The translations under genes and the position numbers were made by a program. The notes beneath the pieces are model-generated. The model did not search any database. It was given only the letters and a program-made list of their open reading frames with translations, and had not been told where the DNA came from. A DNA stretch of 64,000 nucleotides from WHSW01 sp963846165 (GTDB lineage Bacteria > Actinomycetota > Thermoleophilia > Solirubrobacterales > 70-9): the NCBI GenBank assembly GCA_963846165.1, contig CAWJUU010000005.1, forward strand, positions 992,001-1,056,000, given 5' to 3'. Positions within the stretch are counted from its first letter, which is position 1, and each line of letters opens with the position of its first letter. Below, in pieces: positions 25,051 to 33,914 of the stretch.

Positions 25051-25771
25051 GCGCGATCGCGGTTCTGACCACGAGCTGGGATGACGGCACCCCCGAGGAC
25101 CTCGAGCTCGGACGGCTGCTCGCGCGCTATGGGTTCCGGGCGACGTTCTATGCGACCACCGGCCCGGGGGGCACCCGGACGATCGAGGACTCAGACCTGC
25201 GCGAACTGGTCGCGCTCGGGCATGAGCTCGGCAACCACGGGCGCTCGCATCACCCGTTTACCGACCTCTCGGCGACCGAGATGATCGACGAGGTCGCGTG
25301 GGGTGAGCACGAGATCGGCCGCTTTGCTGAGTCGGCGTCGGTGGTCGCGCCTCCCCGCGGCAGGTTGACGCGCGCGATCGTCGACACGCTGAACGGGCGC
25401 GGGCTCGCGGTTCGCTCGGCGCCGATCCTGGGCACGCGCCGCGGGCCGCCGGGGATGATCGTGCCGACGGCGCAGGTCTACCCGCACACGACGGCTCGGA
25501 CCTTCGCCCACCTCGCCCGCCGGCGGGCCCTGCCGCCTATCCCGATCGTAATCGCGTGGTCGAGGTCGAGGAGGGTCCGCGAAAGGATCGGCCGGATGAT
25601 CGAGGCGGTGAGCGCCGGGAAGCGGTCCTGCACCTGTGGGGCCACAGCCGCGACCTCGAGGAGCTTGGGCTGTGGTCGGATGTGGAGCTGCTGCTCGAGC
25701 AGGCGGCGGATGCCGGATTGGACCCTGCCACGAACGGTCAACTCCACAAGTCAACGGGGGTTGCGGCTTGA
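25047..25771 (+). CDS. polysaccharide deacetylase, NodB/CE4-like (one frameshift)
   Basis: This is a metal-dependent carbohydrate deacetylase. The NodB-type first motif is TTSWDDGTPEDLELG (two Asp) and the metal-binding His pair is in LGHELGNHGRSHHPFTDL. Further blocks are YGFRATFYATTGPGG, EIGRFAESASVVAPPRGRL and, after a frame change near 25555, EAVLHLWGHSRDLEELGLW, which resembles the conserved C-terminal motif. There is no signal peptide, so it may act in the cytoplasm on a lipid-linked or nucleotide-linked intermediate. The GTG at 25047 overlaps the previous stop (GTGA). The CE4 fold is clear; the substrate is unknown. Confidence 0.83.
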
Positions 25772-26938
25772 GGGTACTGATCGCCCACAACCGCTACAGG
25801 CGAGCCGGCGGCGAGGATCGCCACGTGCAAATGCTTGAGCGGGGCCTTCGCGAGTCAGGCCTCGAGACGCGGCGATTCGAGCGCAGCAGCGCAATCCTCG
25901 AACGCTCCCGGCTGCGACGGGCACGCGCCGGGATCATGCTCGCCTACGACCCAGCCGCGGGCGGGATCTCGGACGCGCTCAAGCAATGGCGACCCGAGGT
26001 CGTGCACTTCCACAACATCTGGCCCCTGCTCACCCCGGCGGCGCTGCGGCTGGCAAAGCGAAGCGGCGCTTCGGTGGTGCTCACGCTCCACAACTGCCGC
26101 TTCGCCTGCCCCGGGGGAACCTGCTCCGTGGAGGCGCACCCGGCCACGAACGGCCTCCGCGACAACGCCTGCCTCTCGGGCTCGTCGCTGCGTTGCGCAC
26201 TCACCAACAACCCGCGGCGGGCGCGCGGCGAGAGCGTCGCCTATGGCGCAGCGCTTGAGATCCAGCGCCGCGTGGGAATGCTCCGACGCTGGGTGGACGC
26301 GTTCATCGCCCCCAGCGGGTATGTGGCCGCGATGCTTGCGCTCGCCGAGGAGTGCCGAGCGAGCGCGTCCGGGTGATCCCGAACGGGGTTTTCTCCACCG
26401 GCCGCCGAGCCCGGCAACGAAGGCCGCTATGCCCTCTACCTCGGCCGTCTCTCGGCGGAGAAGGGAGTCCGGACGCTGATCGAGGCGGCGAGCCTGGCGC
26501 CCGAGGTGCCGATCGCGGTCGCCGGCGCGGGGCCGCTGGTTGCCGAGGTCGGGGCGTCGCGGCTCGAGTATCTGGGCGAGCTCGACCACGAAGACGTCGC
26601 CGAGGCGCTCGCCGGCGCCGCGTTCCCCGTCGTTCCCAGCGAGTGTCATGAGAACGCTCCATACGCCGCGCTCGAGTCCTTTTGCCGCGTCGAAGCCTGT
26701 TATCGCCGCACGTGTCAGCAGCCTACCCGAGATCGTCCGTGATCGCGAGACCGGGCTGCTGGTCGCGGCGGGCTCAGCCGCCTCGCTGGCTTCTGCGATG
26801 CGAAGGCTGTGGAATGACCCCGAGCTGGCAAGAAGGTTCGGAGCTAGGGCGCGGCTTCTGGTTGACGATCTGCTGTCACTCGATGCGCAGGTCGAGCGTA
26901 CGGCCGATCTCTATCGCGAATTGCGGGGACGCGAATGA
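25768..26938 (+). CDS. family 4 glycosyltransferase (frameshifted)
   Basis: This GT-B glycosyltransferase has about 390 residues. The N-terminal domain reads LRVLIAHNRYRRAGGEDRHV, EVVHFHNIWPLLTPAALRLAK and VVLTLHNCRFACPGGTC, features of GT4 enzymes. The frame then breaks near 26375, 26400 and 26685. The rest is RVRVIPNGV, YALYLGRLSAEKGVRTLIEA, PIAVAGAGPLVAEV, VVPSECHENAPYAALE (the donor-binding ExFxxxxxE region), SKPVIAARVSSLPEIVRD and NDPELARRFGARARLLV. The probable start is a TTG at 25768 overlapping the deacetylase stop (TTGA). It is followed by a methyltransferase with an ATGA overlap. Confidence 0.82.
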
Positions 26939-27737
26939 GAGTGCGCGCCGATGTCGCGAAGCTCGCGGTTCGCCATCCCGTCGAGGCCCTCTACCGCTTC
27001 GCCGGGCAGCTCGAGGGTCGGCGGGTCGAGGCCGAGCGGCGGGCAGCAAGCGACGCATACATGCCCGAGCCCGACTGGCTGGGGGCGCTGCACGCCGAGC
27101 TCGCCGCTCCGAGCTGTCACGAGGCGGAACCGTTCGGCGACTGTTGGACCGAGCTCGAGGCGCTCGCCGGGGGACTGAACGTGCACAGCCATGACGGCGA
27201 CGCCGCGCTCGGGAGAGCGCTGTGGTGCGCCATTCGCCACGGGGATGCGCGCGAGTGGTCGAGACCGGCGTCGCCCGTGGAGTGTCTTCGCGGGTGATCC
27301 TCGAGGCGCTCGCCGACAACGCGCCCGAAGCCGGCCTCTGGAGCGTCGATCTGCCGCTGCTCTCGGGGGGGGTCGAGGTGATCGCCTCGGCGGTCCCAGA
27401 TCGGCTTCGGTCGCGGTGGACCTACGTGCGGGGCCCGAGCAGGCGTGTGCTTCGGAAGCTGTTCGAGCGGACCGGCGGGATCGATCTCTTCCTTCAGGAC
27501 AGCAGGTCGACCGTGGCTACAGCGAGCTTCGAGTTCGAGACCGCGTGGCGGGCCTTGCAGCCCGGCGGGCTGCTGATCGCCAACAGCGTCGACTGCAGCC
27601 TCGCCTTCGCACAGTTCGTCGACGTGACCAGACCCTCGTTCGCGGTCACCGCGCGCTTCGAGCGCAAGCCCGGCCTGTTCGGGATCGCGCGAAAGGCTGA
27701 GCGCCCGCGTCAGGATCAGAGTCCGGCGTCGAGATAG
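26935..27737 (+). CDS. class I SAM methyltransferase, Methyltransf_24-like (one frameshift)
   Basis: This is a predicted SAM-dependent methyltransferase of about 265 residues. The first 100 residues (MRVRADVAKLAVRHPVEALY; CWTELEALAGGLNVHSHDG) are in one frame. After a break near 27240 come VVETGVARGVSSRVILEALA (the glycine-rich SAM site), LWSVDLPLLSGGV (acidic residue after strand 2), GGIDLFLQDSRSTVATASFE and WRALQPGGLLIANSV. The pattern 'ETG...G.SS..I' with 'FL.DS.H'-like residues is that of the Methyltransf_24 group, which often sits in polysaccharide clusters. Its acceptor, possibly a sugar hydroxyl, cannot be read from sequence. It converges with the next gene, overlapping it by 22 bases. 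Confidence 0.72.
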
Positions 27738-28423
27738 GTGACGTCGAGATCGTGGACCTCCGAAACCCGGTAGCCGCGCGCCGCTACTGAGCGTGCCGTC
27801 TGGAGCATCCGCCGGATCCCATGATCGTTGTGGTACTCGACGCACAAGACGCGCACGCCGAGACCCCGGAGGTCCAACGACTCGAGCACCTGGTACTCAG
27901 CGCCCTCGATGTCGAGCTTGAGCAGATGAAGGCGGTTGTGACCGTAGTCGTTGGCGATGCTGGCCAGCGTCCGAGCTGGGACCTCCAGCGGCTTGGAGGT
28001 GTGCTGTCGATTGGTGACCGAGTACGACACGTGACTCGGGTCCGCCGGCGGAAAGAACTCGACCTCGGTGTCGTGACTCCACACGGCGACGGGAGCCAGC
28101 CTCAGGTTGGCGTACTCGGCGAGCGGCGGGTTCATGTGGTCAATCGCACGCGGGGTTGGGTCGATCGCGACCACGTCGCAGCCGATCTCGGCGAGGGCGA
28201 GGTCAAGGCTGGCATCCTCACCCACGCCCGCCGTGTAACAGACCCACGAGGGCTTGATCAGCTCAACCGGGACCGCCCAACCGCCGTACGCGGTCCCGAC
28301 GTAGGTGAGGTCGTGCGCGGGCCGTTTCGATAATCCGACCTTGAACGCGATCCTGGATAGCCGTGCACCGGCCTTCCGATCTGCGATCGCGGCTCGGGCG
28401 GCGGTAGCCAGCCTCCCAGTCAC
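27716..28423 (-). CDS. FkbM-family methyltransferase
   Basis: This is an O-methyltransferase of the FkbM type (235 residues), intact in one frame. The SAM-binding region is divergent (VCYTAGVGEDASLDLALAEI, then DVVAIDPTPRAIDH), and the FkbM C-terminal half is recognisable: LLKLDIEGAEYQVLESLDLRG and VRVLCVEYHND. KLDIEGAE is the most diagnostic segment. The GTG at 28423 is the start. It is one of only a few unbroken genes in this island. It is transcribed against its neighbours. Probable role: methylation of a sugar of the exported polysaccharide. Confidence 0.82.
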   Translation of the reverse strand: MTGRLATAARAAIADRKAGARLSRIAFKVGLSKRPAHDLTYVGTAYGGWAVPVELIKPSWVCYTAGVGEDASLDLALAEIGCDVVAIDPTPRAIDHMNPPLAEYANLRLAPVAVWSHDTEVEFFPPADPSHVSYSVTNRQHTSKPLEVPARTLASIANDYGHNRLHLLKLDIEGAEYQVLESLDLRGLGVRVLCVEYHNDHGIRRMLQTARSVAARGYRVSEVHDLDVTYLDAGL

Positions 28424-28469
28424 GCTTCGATCCTAGCCCCGGACCTCGATCGGCCGCTAGGCTCGGCGC

Positions 28470-29123
28470 GTGCCGCTGGCAGACATGCACCGGCTCTATC
28501 AGCTCGTTGGCCGGCGACGTCGAGCGGCGCGCATGAAGACGTTCCTGGCACTTCTTCAACCCGGCCCGCGAACGACGATCCTCGACATCGGGGGCACGGC
28601 GGACTTCTGGACCGGGATCGACCTCGACGTCACCTTGCTCAACACCGAGAAGCCGGCTTCCGAATCAACGGACCGAAAGTACATCGAGGCCGACGCGCGA
28701 GATATCTCCCCTACGCTGACGGCTCGTTTCAGATCGCTTTCTCGAACTCGATGATCGAGCATCTATTCACGCGTGAGAATCAGCGACTCGCTGCGAGCGA
28801 GGCGATGCGGGTTGGCCGCGGCCTCTGGATCCAGACGCCGAACCGGTGTTTCCCGATCGAACCGCACTACCTCACACCGTTCGTCCACTGGCTGCCGAAG
28901 CCGGTGCGCAAACGGATGGTCAGGAACTTCACCCTCTGGGGCATCGTCAGTAGACCGAGCGTCGAGCGCGCCCACGCGATGGTCGAAGAGATCAACCTGC
29001 TCTCGGCCACCGACCTGCCGAGCTCTTCCCGGGCTGCGAGATCGTTCGCGAGCGCTTCCTCGGCCTGACCAAGTCGCTGATCGTAGTCCGGCCGGTCGAC
29101 TCAGCTCGGTGCGATGCCCCTGA
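28470..29123 (+). CDS. SAM-dependent methyltransferase, Methyltransf_11-like (two frameshifts)
   Basis: This class I methyltransferase of about 215 residues starts with MPLADMHRLYQLVGRRRRAA and has a SAM site at TTILDIGGTADFWTGI, with VTLLNTEKPASES as the strand-2 region. After a frame change near 28720 come GSFQIAFSNSMIEHLFTREN (the post-II motif usual in this group), MRVGRGLWIQTPNRCFPIEP and HYLTPFVHWLPKPVRKRMV. A second change near 29025 gives PGCEIVRERFLGLTKSLI. The segment 'TPN..FP.E.H...PF.H.LP' is typical of methyltransferases linked to polysaccharide loci. The GTG at 28470 is the start; the end at 29123 overlaps the next gene by 10 bases. Confidence 0.75.
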
Positions 29124-29899
29124 GCCCCGAGCAGCGGTCGGCCCTGGCCCGCCACCGATCGGTGCGCGCCGCAAGACGCGCCATCACCGCCGTCTACGGC
29201 GCCCTCCTGCGCCCGGTGACGCTGCTGTGGCGCGGGCTCCTGCGCCTATCCGAGCGCACCGCGACGTTGGCACCAGCATCCCACGGTTCTACTGGCAGGA
29301 GTACCTCAGTGCCCACGCCGGCGCAATTCGCGGCGTCGCACTCGAGATCGACACCGACGCGACCCTGCGCCGCTACGGCGCCGACCGGCTGACCCGGATC
29401 GAGGTCCCTCGACGCCTCGCCGAGCCCAAGAGCGACCCGCGTCGCTGACCTGGCCGAGGGCTGGAGCCTGCCGTCAGAGACTTTCGACTGCTTCCTGCTC
29501 CAGTTCACCCTGCATGTGATCGAGCGCGACCGAGACGCGCTCTTTCACAGCCTGCGGATCCTGCGGCCGGGGGGAAACCTGGTGTGCAACTTCCCGACGA
29601 TGAGCGGGTACGCGGACGAGGGCATCGCCTACGGCAGCCAGCGCGTGTTCGTCGAGCGCTGGTACACGCCCCACGGGGTGACCGCGCTGTTTCGCGATCT
29701 GGTGCCGCCGACCGCGGTCGATCTGGAGGTGTTCGGCAATCGTCTCGCGGTCGCCTGCTATGCCAACAGGGTCGCCGCCGAGGCGGTCGGACGGCGACCC
29801 CTGCTGCAGCACGATCGGTACTGGCCGGTGTTGATCTGTGCGACCGTGACCAAGCCGGAGAACTGGACCCCCGCTTATGCACCGCGCGAGCATCCCTAG
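29114..29899 (+). CDS. SAM-dependent methyltransferase-like protein (frameshifted)
   Basis: This second class I methyltransferase-like protein has about 260 residues. The N-terminus reads MPLSPEQRSALARHRSVRAA. After a change near 29265 come SIPRFYWQEYLSAHAGAIRG and VALEIDTDATLRRYG, where the usual glycine-rich SAM loop is weak. After another near 29440 come DLAEGWSLPSETFDCFLLQF, TLHVIERDRDALFHSLRILR and PGGNLVCNFPTMSGYADEGI. 'FDCFLLQFTLHVI' followed by 'LRPGG' is a motif pair of Methyltransf_11-type enzymes. The C-terminal part (DLEVFGNRLAVACYANRVAA) is typical of related proteins next to glycosyltransferases. It converges with the next gene, overlapping by 4 bases. Confidence 0.65.
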
Positions 29900-30610
29900 C
29901 CGGGATCGGGGCGCAGGAAGACGCCCTCCATCTGCAGCATCTCGTCCGTTCCCGGGTCCGTGAACCCGGGCTCGACGTAGACGAGGGTCATTCCGAGAGC
30001 CTCGGTGCGATCGAGCATCTCGCGCAGCGTCAGGGCGCCGTCGTAGAGCGGGACCAGCGAGATCTCGATCTGCAGCCCGGCGAGGGCATACAGGCGGTTG
30101 GCCGCACCATCGAGCACCGCGCCCTCGAGGCCCTGCACGTCGAGCTTCAGGAACGGAGCGGAGCTTTCGGGCACCACCTGATCCCAGATCGTCGAGCCGT
30201 TGCATGGGCACCTCGACCGTGCCGACGTAGTTGGCCTCGGGCAAGGCGCGCCGGTGCCGGGCAAGCATCGGCAGCACCGAGCTGCTTGCACCCTCGTTCC
30301 CGGCCACATTCAGGGTCGCGGCTCCGTCCACGGCCCCGAGGGCCAGTTCGCGCACGGCCCATAGCGGGTCGTCCGCGGCTCGGCGCGCAAGCAGCCCGTA
30401 GGCTGCTGGTAGCGGCTCGAACGAGCAGATCCTTTCGCGGTAGCCGGTACGGCGCAGCCAGTCACCGTATTGCCCCTGGTTGGCGCCGACGTCGAGGACT
30501 AGGTCGACCCCGCGTGCCCGCAGCAGGGTCGCGGGCGCGATCGCCCGGGCTCGCTGCACGTCGAGCCCCATCCTGAGCGCCGCGCGGCGCAGTTGATGGA
30601 GGATCGTCAT
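29896..30610 (-). CDS. FkbM-family methyltransferase (one frameshift)
   Basis: This is a second FkbM-type methyltransferase, about 237 residues. It begins MTILHQLRRAALRMGLDVQR, with a canonical SAM-binding segment DLVLDVGANQGQYGDWLRR, ICSFEPLPAAYGLLARRAAD and LALGAVDGAATLNVAGNEGA. After a frame change near 30190 the C-terminus reads APFLKLDVQGLEGAVLDGAA, LQIEISLVPLYDG and VYVEPGFTDPGTDEMLQMEG. KLDVQG.E is the FkbM signature. The span of 715 bases is one more than a multiple of three. The frame stays open upstream to 30691, but the ATG at 30610 gives the usual FkbM N-terminus. Confidence 0.83.
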
Positions 30611-30859
30611 CGCCGGGTTAGTCCAGCGCCGGACTCGGGCCGGGGCTCCGATCCGGGCCCCGGCGAGCCGCAGCGCCCCGGCGCGCAGCAATCCGGCCGC
30701 GGTCGGGCTCCCCAGCCCTCCGCGAGCCAGCTGCGCGGAAGCTCGCCGACCGCCCGTCCGGCGCCGCGGCGCTGAAGCGCCGGTAGCGGTCCCAAACCTG
30801 CGCCGCGGTGCTGAGCCGGGTCGGGACCGCGCGCGAGGCGCGCGCGCCGAAGCACTCAG
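30611..30859 (-). other. no gene recognised
   Basis: This stretch upstream of the FkbM gene is very GC-rich and open in several frames on both strands. One minus-strand frame contains VWDRYRRFSAAAPDGR, which I could not place in a family. I see no tRNA, repeat or clear promoter. Confidence 0.3.
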
Positions 30860-31048
30860 GGCAAGGACGTGATCGCCGGCGCTGACGGCGCCGAGACGGT
30901 TCGCGCCTTCGGCGGCGATGACCTGATCTGCACCCGCGGTGGTGACGACCGGCTCCGCGGCGGCGGAGGCGCCGACGAGCTTCGCGGTGGGCCCGGCGAG
31001 GACTCCTGCCGCGGCGGCGCCGGGCGCGATCGCGAGCGCAGCTGCTGA
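30860..31048 (+). pseudogene. C-terminal fragment of a hemolysin-type calcium-binding (RTX) repeat protein
   Basis: About 62 residues ending at a TGA are built from Gly/Asp-rich nonapeptide-like repeats: GKDVIAGADGAETVRAFGGDD, LICTRGGDDRLRGGGGADEL, RGGPGEDSCRGGAGRD. This is the parallel beta-roll pattern that binds calcium in RTX-type secreted proteins, and the two cysteines near the end are common in actinobacterial versions. No start codon, signal peptide or further repeats are found upstream in any frame, so it is either a remnant or the end of a gene broken by sequence errors. It lies between the polysaccharide island and tRNA-Thr. Confidence 0.5.
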
Positions 31049-31058
31049 TCGACGACGA

Positions 31059-31131
31059 AGCCCGGAAGGGGACTCGAACCCCTGACCCCCTCCTTACCAT
31101 GGAGGTGCTCTACCAACTGAGCTATCCGGGC
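31059..31131 (-). tRNA. tRNA-Thr(GGT)
   Basis: The minus strand folds as a complete cloverleaf of 73 bases. The acceptor GCCCGGA pairs with TCCGGGC, followed by discriminator T. The D-arm is in TAGCTCAGTTGGTAGAGCA, the anticodon stem CCTCC/GGAGG holds the loop ATGGTAA (anticodon GGT), and the T-loop is GTTCGAGTC. No CCA is encoded. Its first ten bases contain the stop codon of the esterase gene upstream. Confidence 0.95.
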
Positions 31132-32238
31132 GGGTCGCCCAGGGTAGCCGGTGCCGGGTCGGGCCGGTCGGCTGCGGGGGCGGCGAGGCCGGCGCGCAAT
31201 GCGGCGGCGATCTCGAGCCCCGCCTCGCGGGCGCGGCCGCGGAAGCCGACCGCGTTGATGAAGCCGTGGATCAGGTCGGACTCGCGGCGCATCGTCGTCG
31301 GGACCCCGGCGTCGCGCAGGCGGGCGGCGTATTCCTCGGCCTCGTCGCGCAGCGGGTCGAAGCCGGCGCTGACCACGTAGGCGGGTGCGAGACCCGTGAG
31401 GTCGGCGGCGAGGATCGGCGAGCCGCGGGGATCGGAGCGGTCCTCGGGCGAGGAGAAGTAGTGGTCGCGATACCAGTCCATGTCCTCGCCGGTGAGATAG
31501 AAGCCCTCGCCGAAGAGCTCAAAGGAGCGGCGGTGGCTCGAGTAGTCGGTGACCGGGTAGATGAGCGCCTGCATCGCCGGGGCGGGGCCGCCATCTGCGG
31601 CTGCGAGCTGGGCGACGACGGCCGCCAGATTGCCGCCGGCGCTGTCGCCGGCGACCGCGATTCGCTCCGGATCGGCGCCCAGGCTCCCCGCCTCCGCGTG
31701 GGCGTGGCGAAAGGCGGCGAAGCGAGTCATCGACGGCGGCCGGAAACGGGTGCTCGGGGCCGAGGCGGTAGTCGACCGAGAGCACCAGCGCCGGGATCTC
31801 GCGGGCGAGGAACCGGCAGGGCTGCTCGTGGGTGTCGAGGTCGCCGACGACGTGGCCGCCACCGTGGAAGTAGACGACCAGCGGCGCGGGTGAGGGCGGG
31901 CTCTCGGGCACATAGAGGCGGGCGGGAAGCGGGCCGGCCGGGCCGGGGATGACGATCTGCTCGGTGCGGGCGACGGGGATCTCGCCCCCGCGAGCGATCA
32001 CGGCGTCGCGGCGGGTCTGCGCGCGCGCCTCGGACACCGGCAGGTCCTCGAAGCGGCCCTGGCCGGTGAGCTCGAGCAGGCGCAGCAGGAGCTGGGCATG
32101 GACGGCGAGCTGCTGACCGTCGATCCGCACCGGCCGGCCGGCGAGCACCCGCGCGGCCCGGTCGGGCAGGAGCGAAATCGCGCGCAACACGCCCGCCTCA
32201 ACCCGGTCGAGGACTCCCGGCGCCGACCCTTCGCTCAT
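31122..32238 (-). CDS. alpha/beta hydrolase, hormone-sensitive-lipase (HSL) family esterase (one frameshift)
   Basis: This carboxylesterase/lipase-like enzyme has about 371 residues. The oxyanion-hole motif YFHGGGHVVGDLDTHEQ, the nucleophile elbow VAGDSAGGNLAAVVAQ and the late Asp and His (SAGFDPLRDEAEEYA; SDLIHGFINAVGF) give the complete HSL-family catalytic set. An N-terminal helical region of about 90 residues precedes the core. The frame changes near 31735, between YRLGPEHPFPAAVDD and the following helix; the span is 1117 bases, one more than a multiple of three. The TAG stop lies inside the 5' end of tRNA-Thr(GGT), so gene and tRNA overlap by 10 bases. No signal peptide is seen. Substrate unknown. 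Confidence 0.88.
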
Positions 32239-32296
32239 GCCCGGAGGCTATCGAGGCGCTCTCAAGCCGCGCGTCGGGTGTGCCGATGAAAGCCCG

Positions 32297-32842
32297 ATGG
32301 AAGCGATCAGCGCCGGCAGCGGCATCGGCGTTCCGGCATCGGTCGACGAGCTCACCGGGCTCAGCGACCGGCGCAGCTTCTTCGAGCGCGCGGATCAGGT
32401 CTTTGCGGAGGCGCTCCAGGGGGAGGCCCGGTGCGCCGCCGTGGTCATCGACCTCGACCGTCTCGAGCACGTCAACGACACCTACGGCCATCACGTCGGC
32501 TCGGAGCTGATCCGCGAGGCGGCGGCTGCGCTTTCCTCGGTGGCGCTCGACGGAGACGTGCTCGGTCGCCTCGGCGGCGACGAGCTGGCGCTGTTTCGCT
32601 GTGGCGGAGCGGTGTCGGCCGGCGAGCTGGAAGCGCAGATCAGCGCCGAGGTGGCGCGGGCGAGCCGCTCGGACCGCCCCTACGGCCTCGCCGTCAGCGT
32701 CGGCGTCGCCGTCGGCGATGCGGCCGCGATCGAGTCGCTCGACGCGCTGCTGCTGGCGGCGGACGAGGACATGTACCGCCACAAGCAGTCACGCGGCGGG
32801 CGCAAGCGCGGCGCGCACGTGCGCACCCGGCCCCGCGACTGA
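32297..32842 (+). CDS. GGDEF-domain protein with GGDEL active-site variant
   Basis: This is a single-domain diguanylate-cyclase-like protein of 181 residues from the ATG at 32297; the frame is open back to 32237. It shows DELTGLSDRRSFFERADQV, CAAVVIDLDRLEHVNDTYGH, the signature region GRLGGDELALF, and the C-terminal YGLAVSVGVAVG and AADEDMYRHKQSRG. The signature is GGDEL rather than GGDEF or GGEEF, and I see no RxxD inhibitory site just before it. There is no sensory or membrane domain. It could be a weak cyclase or a c-di-GMP/GTP-binding regulator. Confidence 0.85.
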   Translation: MEAISAGSGIGVPASVDELTGLSDRRSFFERADQVFAEALQGEARCAAVVIDLDRLEHVNDTYGHHVGSELIREAAAALSSVALDGDVLGRLGGDELALFRCGGAVSAGELEAQISAEVARASRSDRPYGLAVSVGVAVGDAAAIESLDALLLAADEDMYRHKQSRGGRKRGAHVRTRPRD

Positions 32843-32855
32843 GCGCGCCGCGCCC

Positions 32856-33914
32856 CTATGACGCCGCCGCCGCGATCGCCGCGGCGAAAGCGTCGACGTC
32901 GGCCTCGGTCGTGTCCCAGGAGCACATCCAGCGGACCTCGTCGGCGGGCTCGTCCCAGACGTAGAAGGGGTGATCGCCGGGAAGCTCGGCGAGCAGCCGG
33001 TCGATCGCCGGGCGCGGGAGGCGGGCGAAGACCGCGTTGGCCTCGACCGGGTGGGTGATCTCGACCCCCTCGATCGCAGCAGCCGCCTCGGCCAGCCGCG
33101 CGGCCATCGCGTTGGCGTGGGTCGCGTTCTCGAGCCACAGCGAGCCGCCGAGCAGGGCCTCGAACTGGGCCGAGATGAAGCGCATCTTCGAGGCGAGCTG
33201 GCCGAGTTGCTTGCGGGTGTAGGCGAAGCTCTCGGCGAGCTCGCCGCGACAGAAGACGACCGCATCGCCAACCAGCAGGCCGTTCTTGGTCCCGCCGAAG
33301 GAGACCGCATCGACGCCCGCCTCGGTCGTCAGCGCGCCGAGCGAGAGGCCGAGCGACGCCGCGGCGTTCGCGAGCCGGGCGCCATCGACGTGTACGAGCA
33401 TGCCGAGCTCGTGCGCGGCGTCGGCGATCGCGCGGGTCTCGGCGAGCGTGTAGACGGTGCCGAGCTCGGTCGCCTGGGTGATCGAGACAAGTCGCGGCTG
33501 CGCCTGGTGCTCGTCGCCGCGCCGCGGCTCCCAGCGGGCGATGTCGGCCGGACTCAGCTTGGCGTGCTCGGTCGCCACCGTGAGCAGCTTCGTCTGCGCC
33601 AGCCGCTCCGGCGCCCCGCACTCATCGACGTGCATGTGGGCGACGTCGGTGCAGATCACGGCCTCGAACGGGCCGGTGAGCGCGTCGATCGCGGTCACGT
33701 TGGCGCCGGTGCCGTTGAAGACGCAGAAGGCGCGGGCGTCGGAGCCGAAGTGGTCGCGGAAGACGGCCTCGGCGCGCACGGTCCACTCGTCGGCGCCGTA
33801 GGAGCCGGCGTGGCCCGTGTTCGCGGCCGCGATCGCCGCGAGCACGTCGGGATGCGCGCCGGCGTGATTGTCGGAGGCAAAGCCGCGCGTCGCGGCGGAC
33901 CCGCTCACGCTCAC
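32856..33914 (-). CDS. threonine aldolase-like PLP enzyme (beta-eliminating lyase family)
   Basis: This PLP-dependent enzyme of fold type I, 352 residues, resembles low-specificity L-threonine aldolases, which split threonine or allo-threonine to glycine and acetaldehyde. Features are FASDNHAGAHPDVLAAIAAA, AFCVFNGTGANVTAID, EHAKLSPADIARW, MLVHVDGARLANAAASLGLS (Asp binding the pyridine nitrogen, Arg nearby) and VSFGGTKNGLLVGDAVVF (Lys of the Schiff base). The GTG at 33914 overlaps the SDR stop (GTGA); a GTG six bases later is also possible. Co-transcription with the SDR gene is likely. Confidence 0.88.
   Translation of the reverse strand: MSVSGSAATRGFASDNHAGAHPDVLAAIAAANTGHAGSYGADEWTVRAEAVFRDHFGSDARAFCVFNGTGANVTAIDALTGPFEAVICTDVAHMHVDECGAPERLAQTKLLTVATEHAKLSPADIARWEPRRGDEHQAQPRLVSITQATELGTVYTLAETRAIADAAHELGMLVHVDGARLANAAASLGLSLGALTTEAGVDAVSFGGTKNGLLVGDAVVFCRGELAESFAYTRKQLGQLASKMRFISAQFEALLGGSLWLENATHANAMAARLAEAAAAIEGVEITHPVEANAVFARLPRPAIDRLLAELPGDHPFYVWDEPADEVRWMCSWDTTEADVDAFAAAIAAAAS

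Noticed and set aside
30625..30855. Possible lasso-peptide B2-like protein upstream of the FkbM gene (VWDRYRRFSAAAPDGR)
   Set aside because: Only a short vague resemblance; no Cys-His-Asp set and no B1, C or precursor genes nearby.
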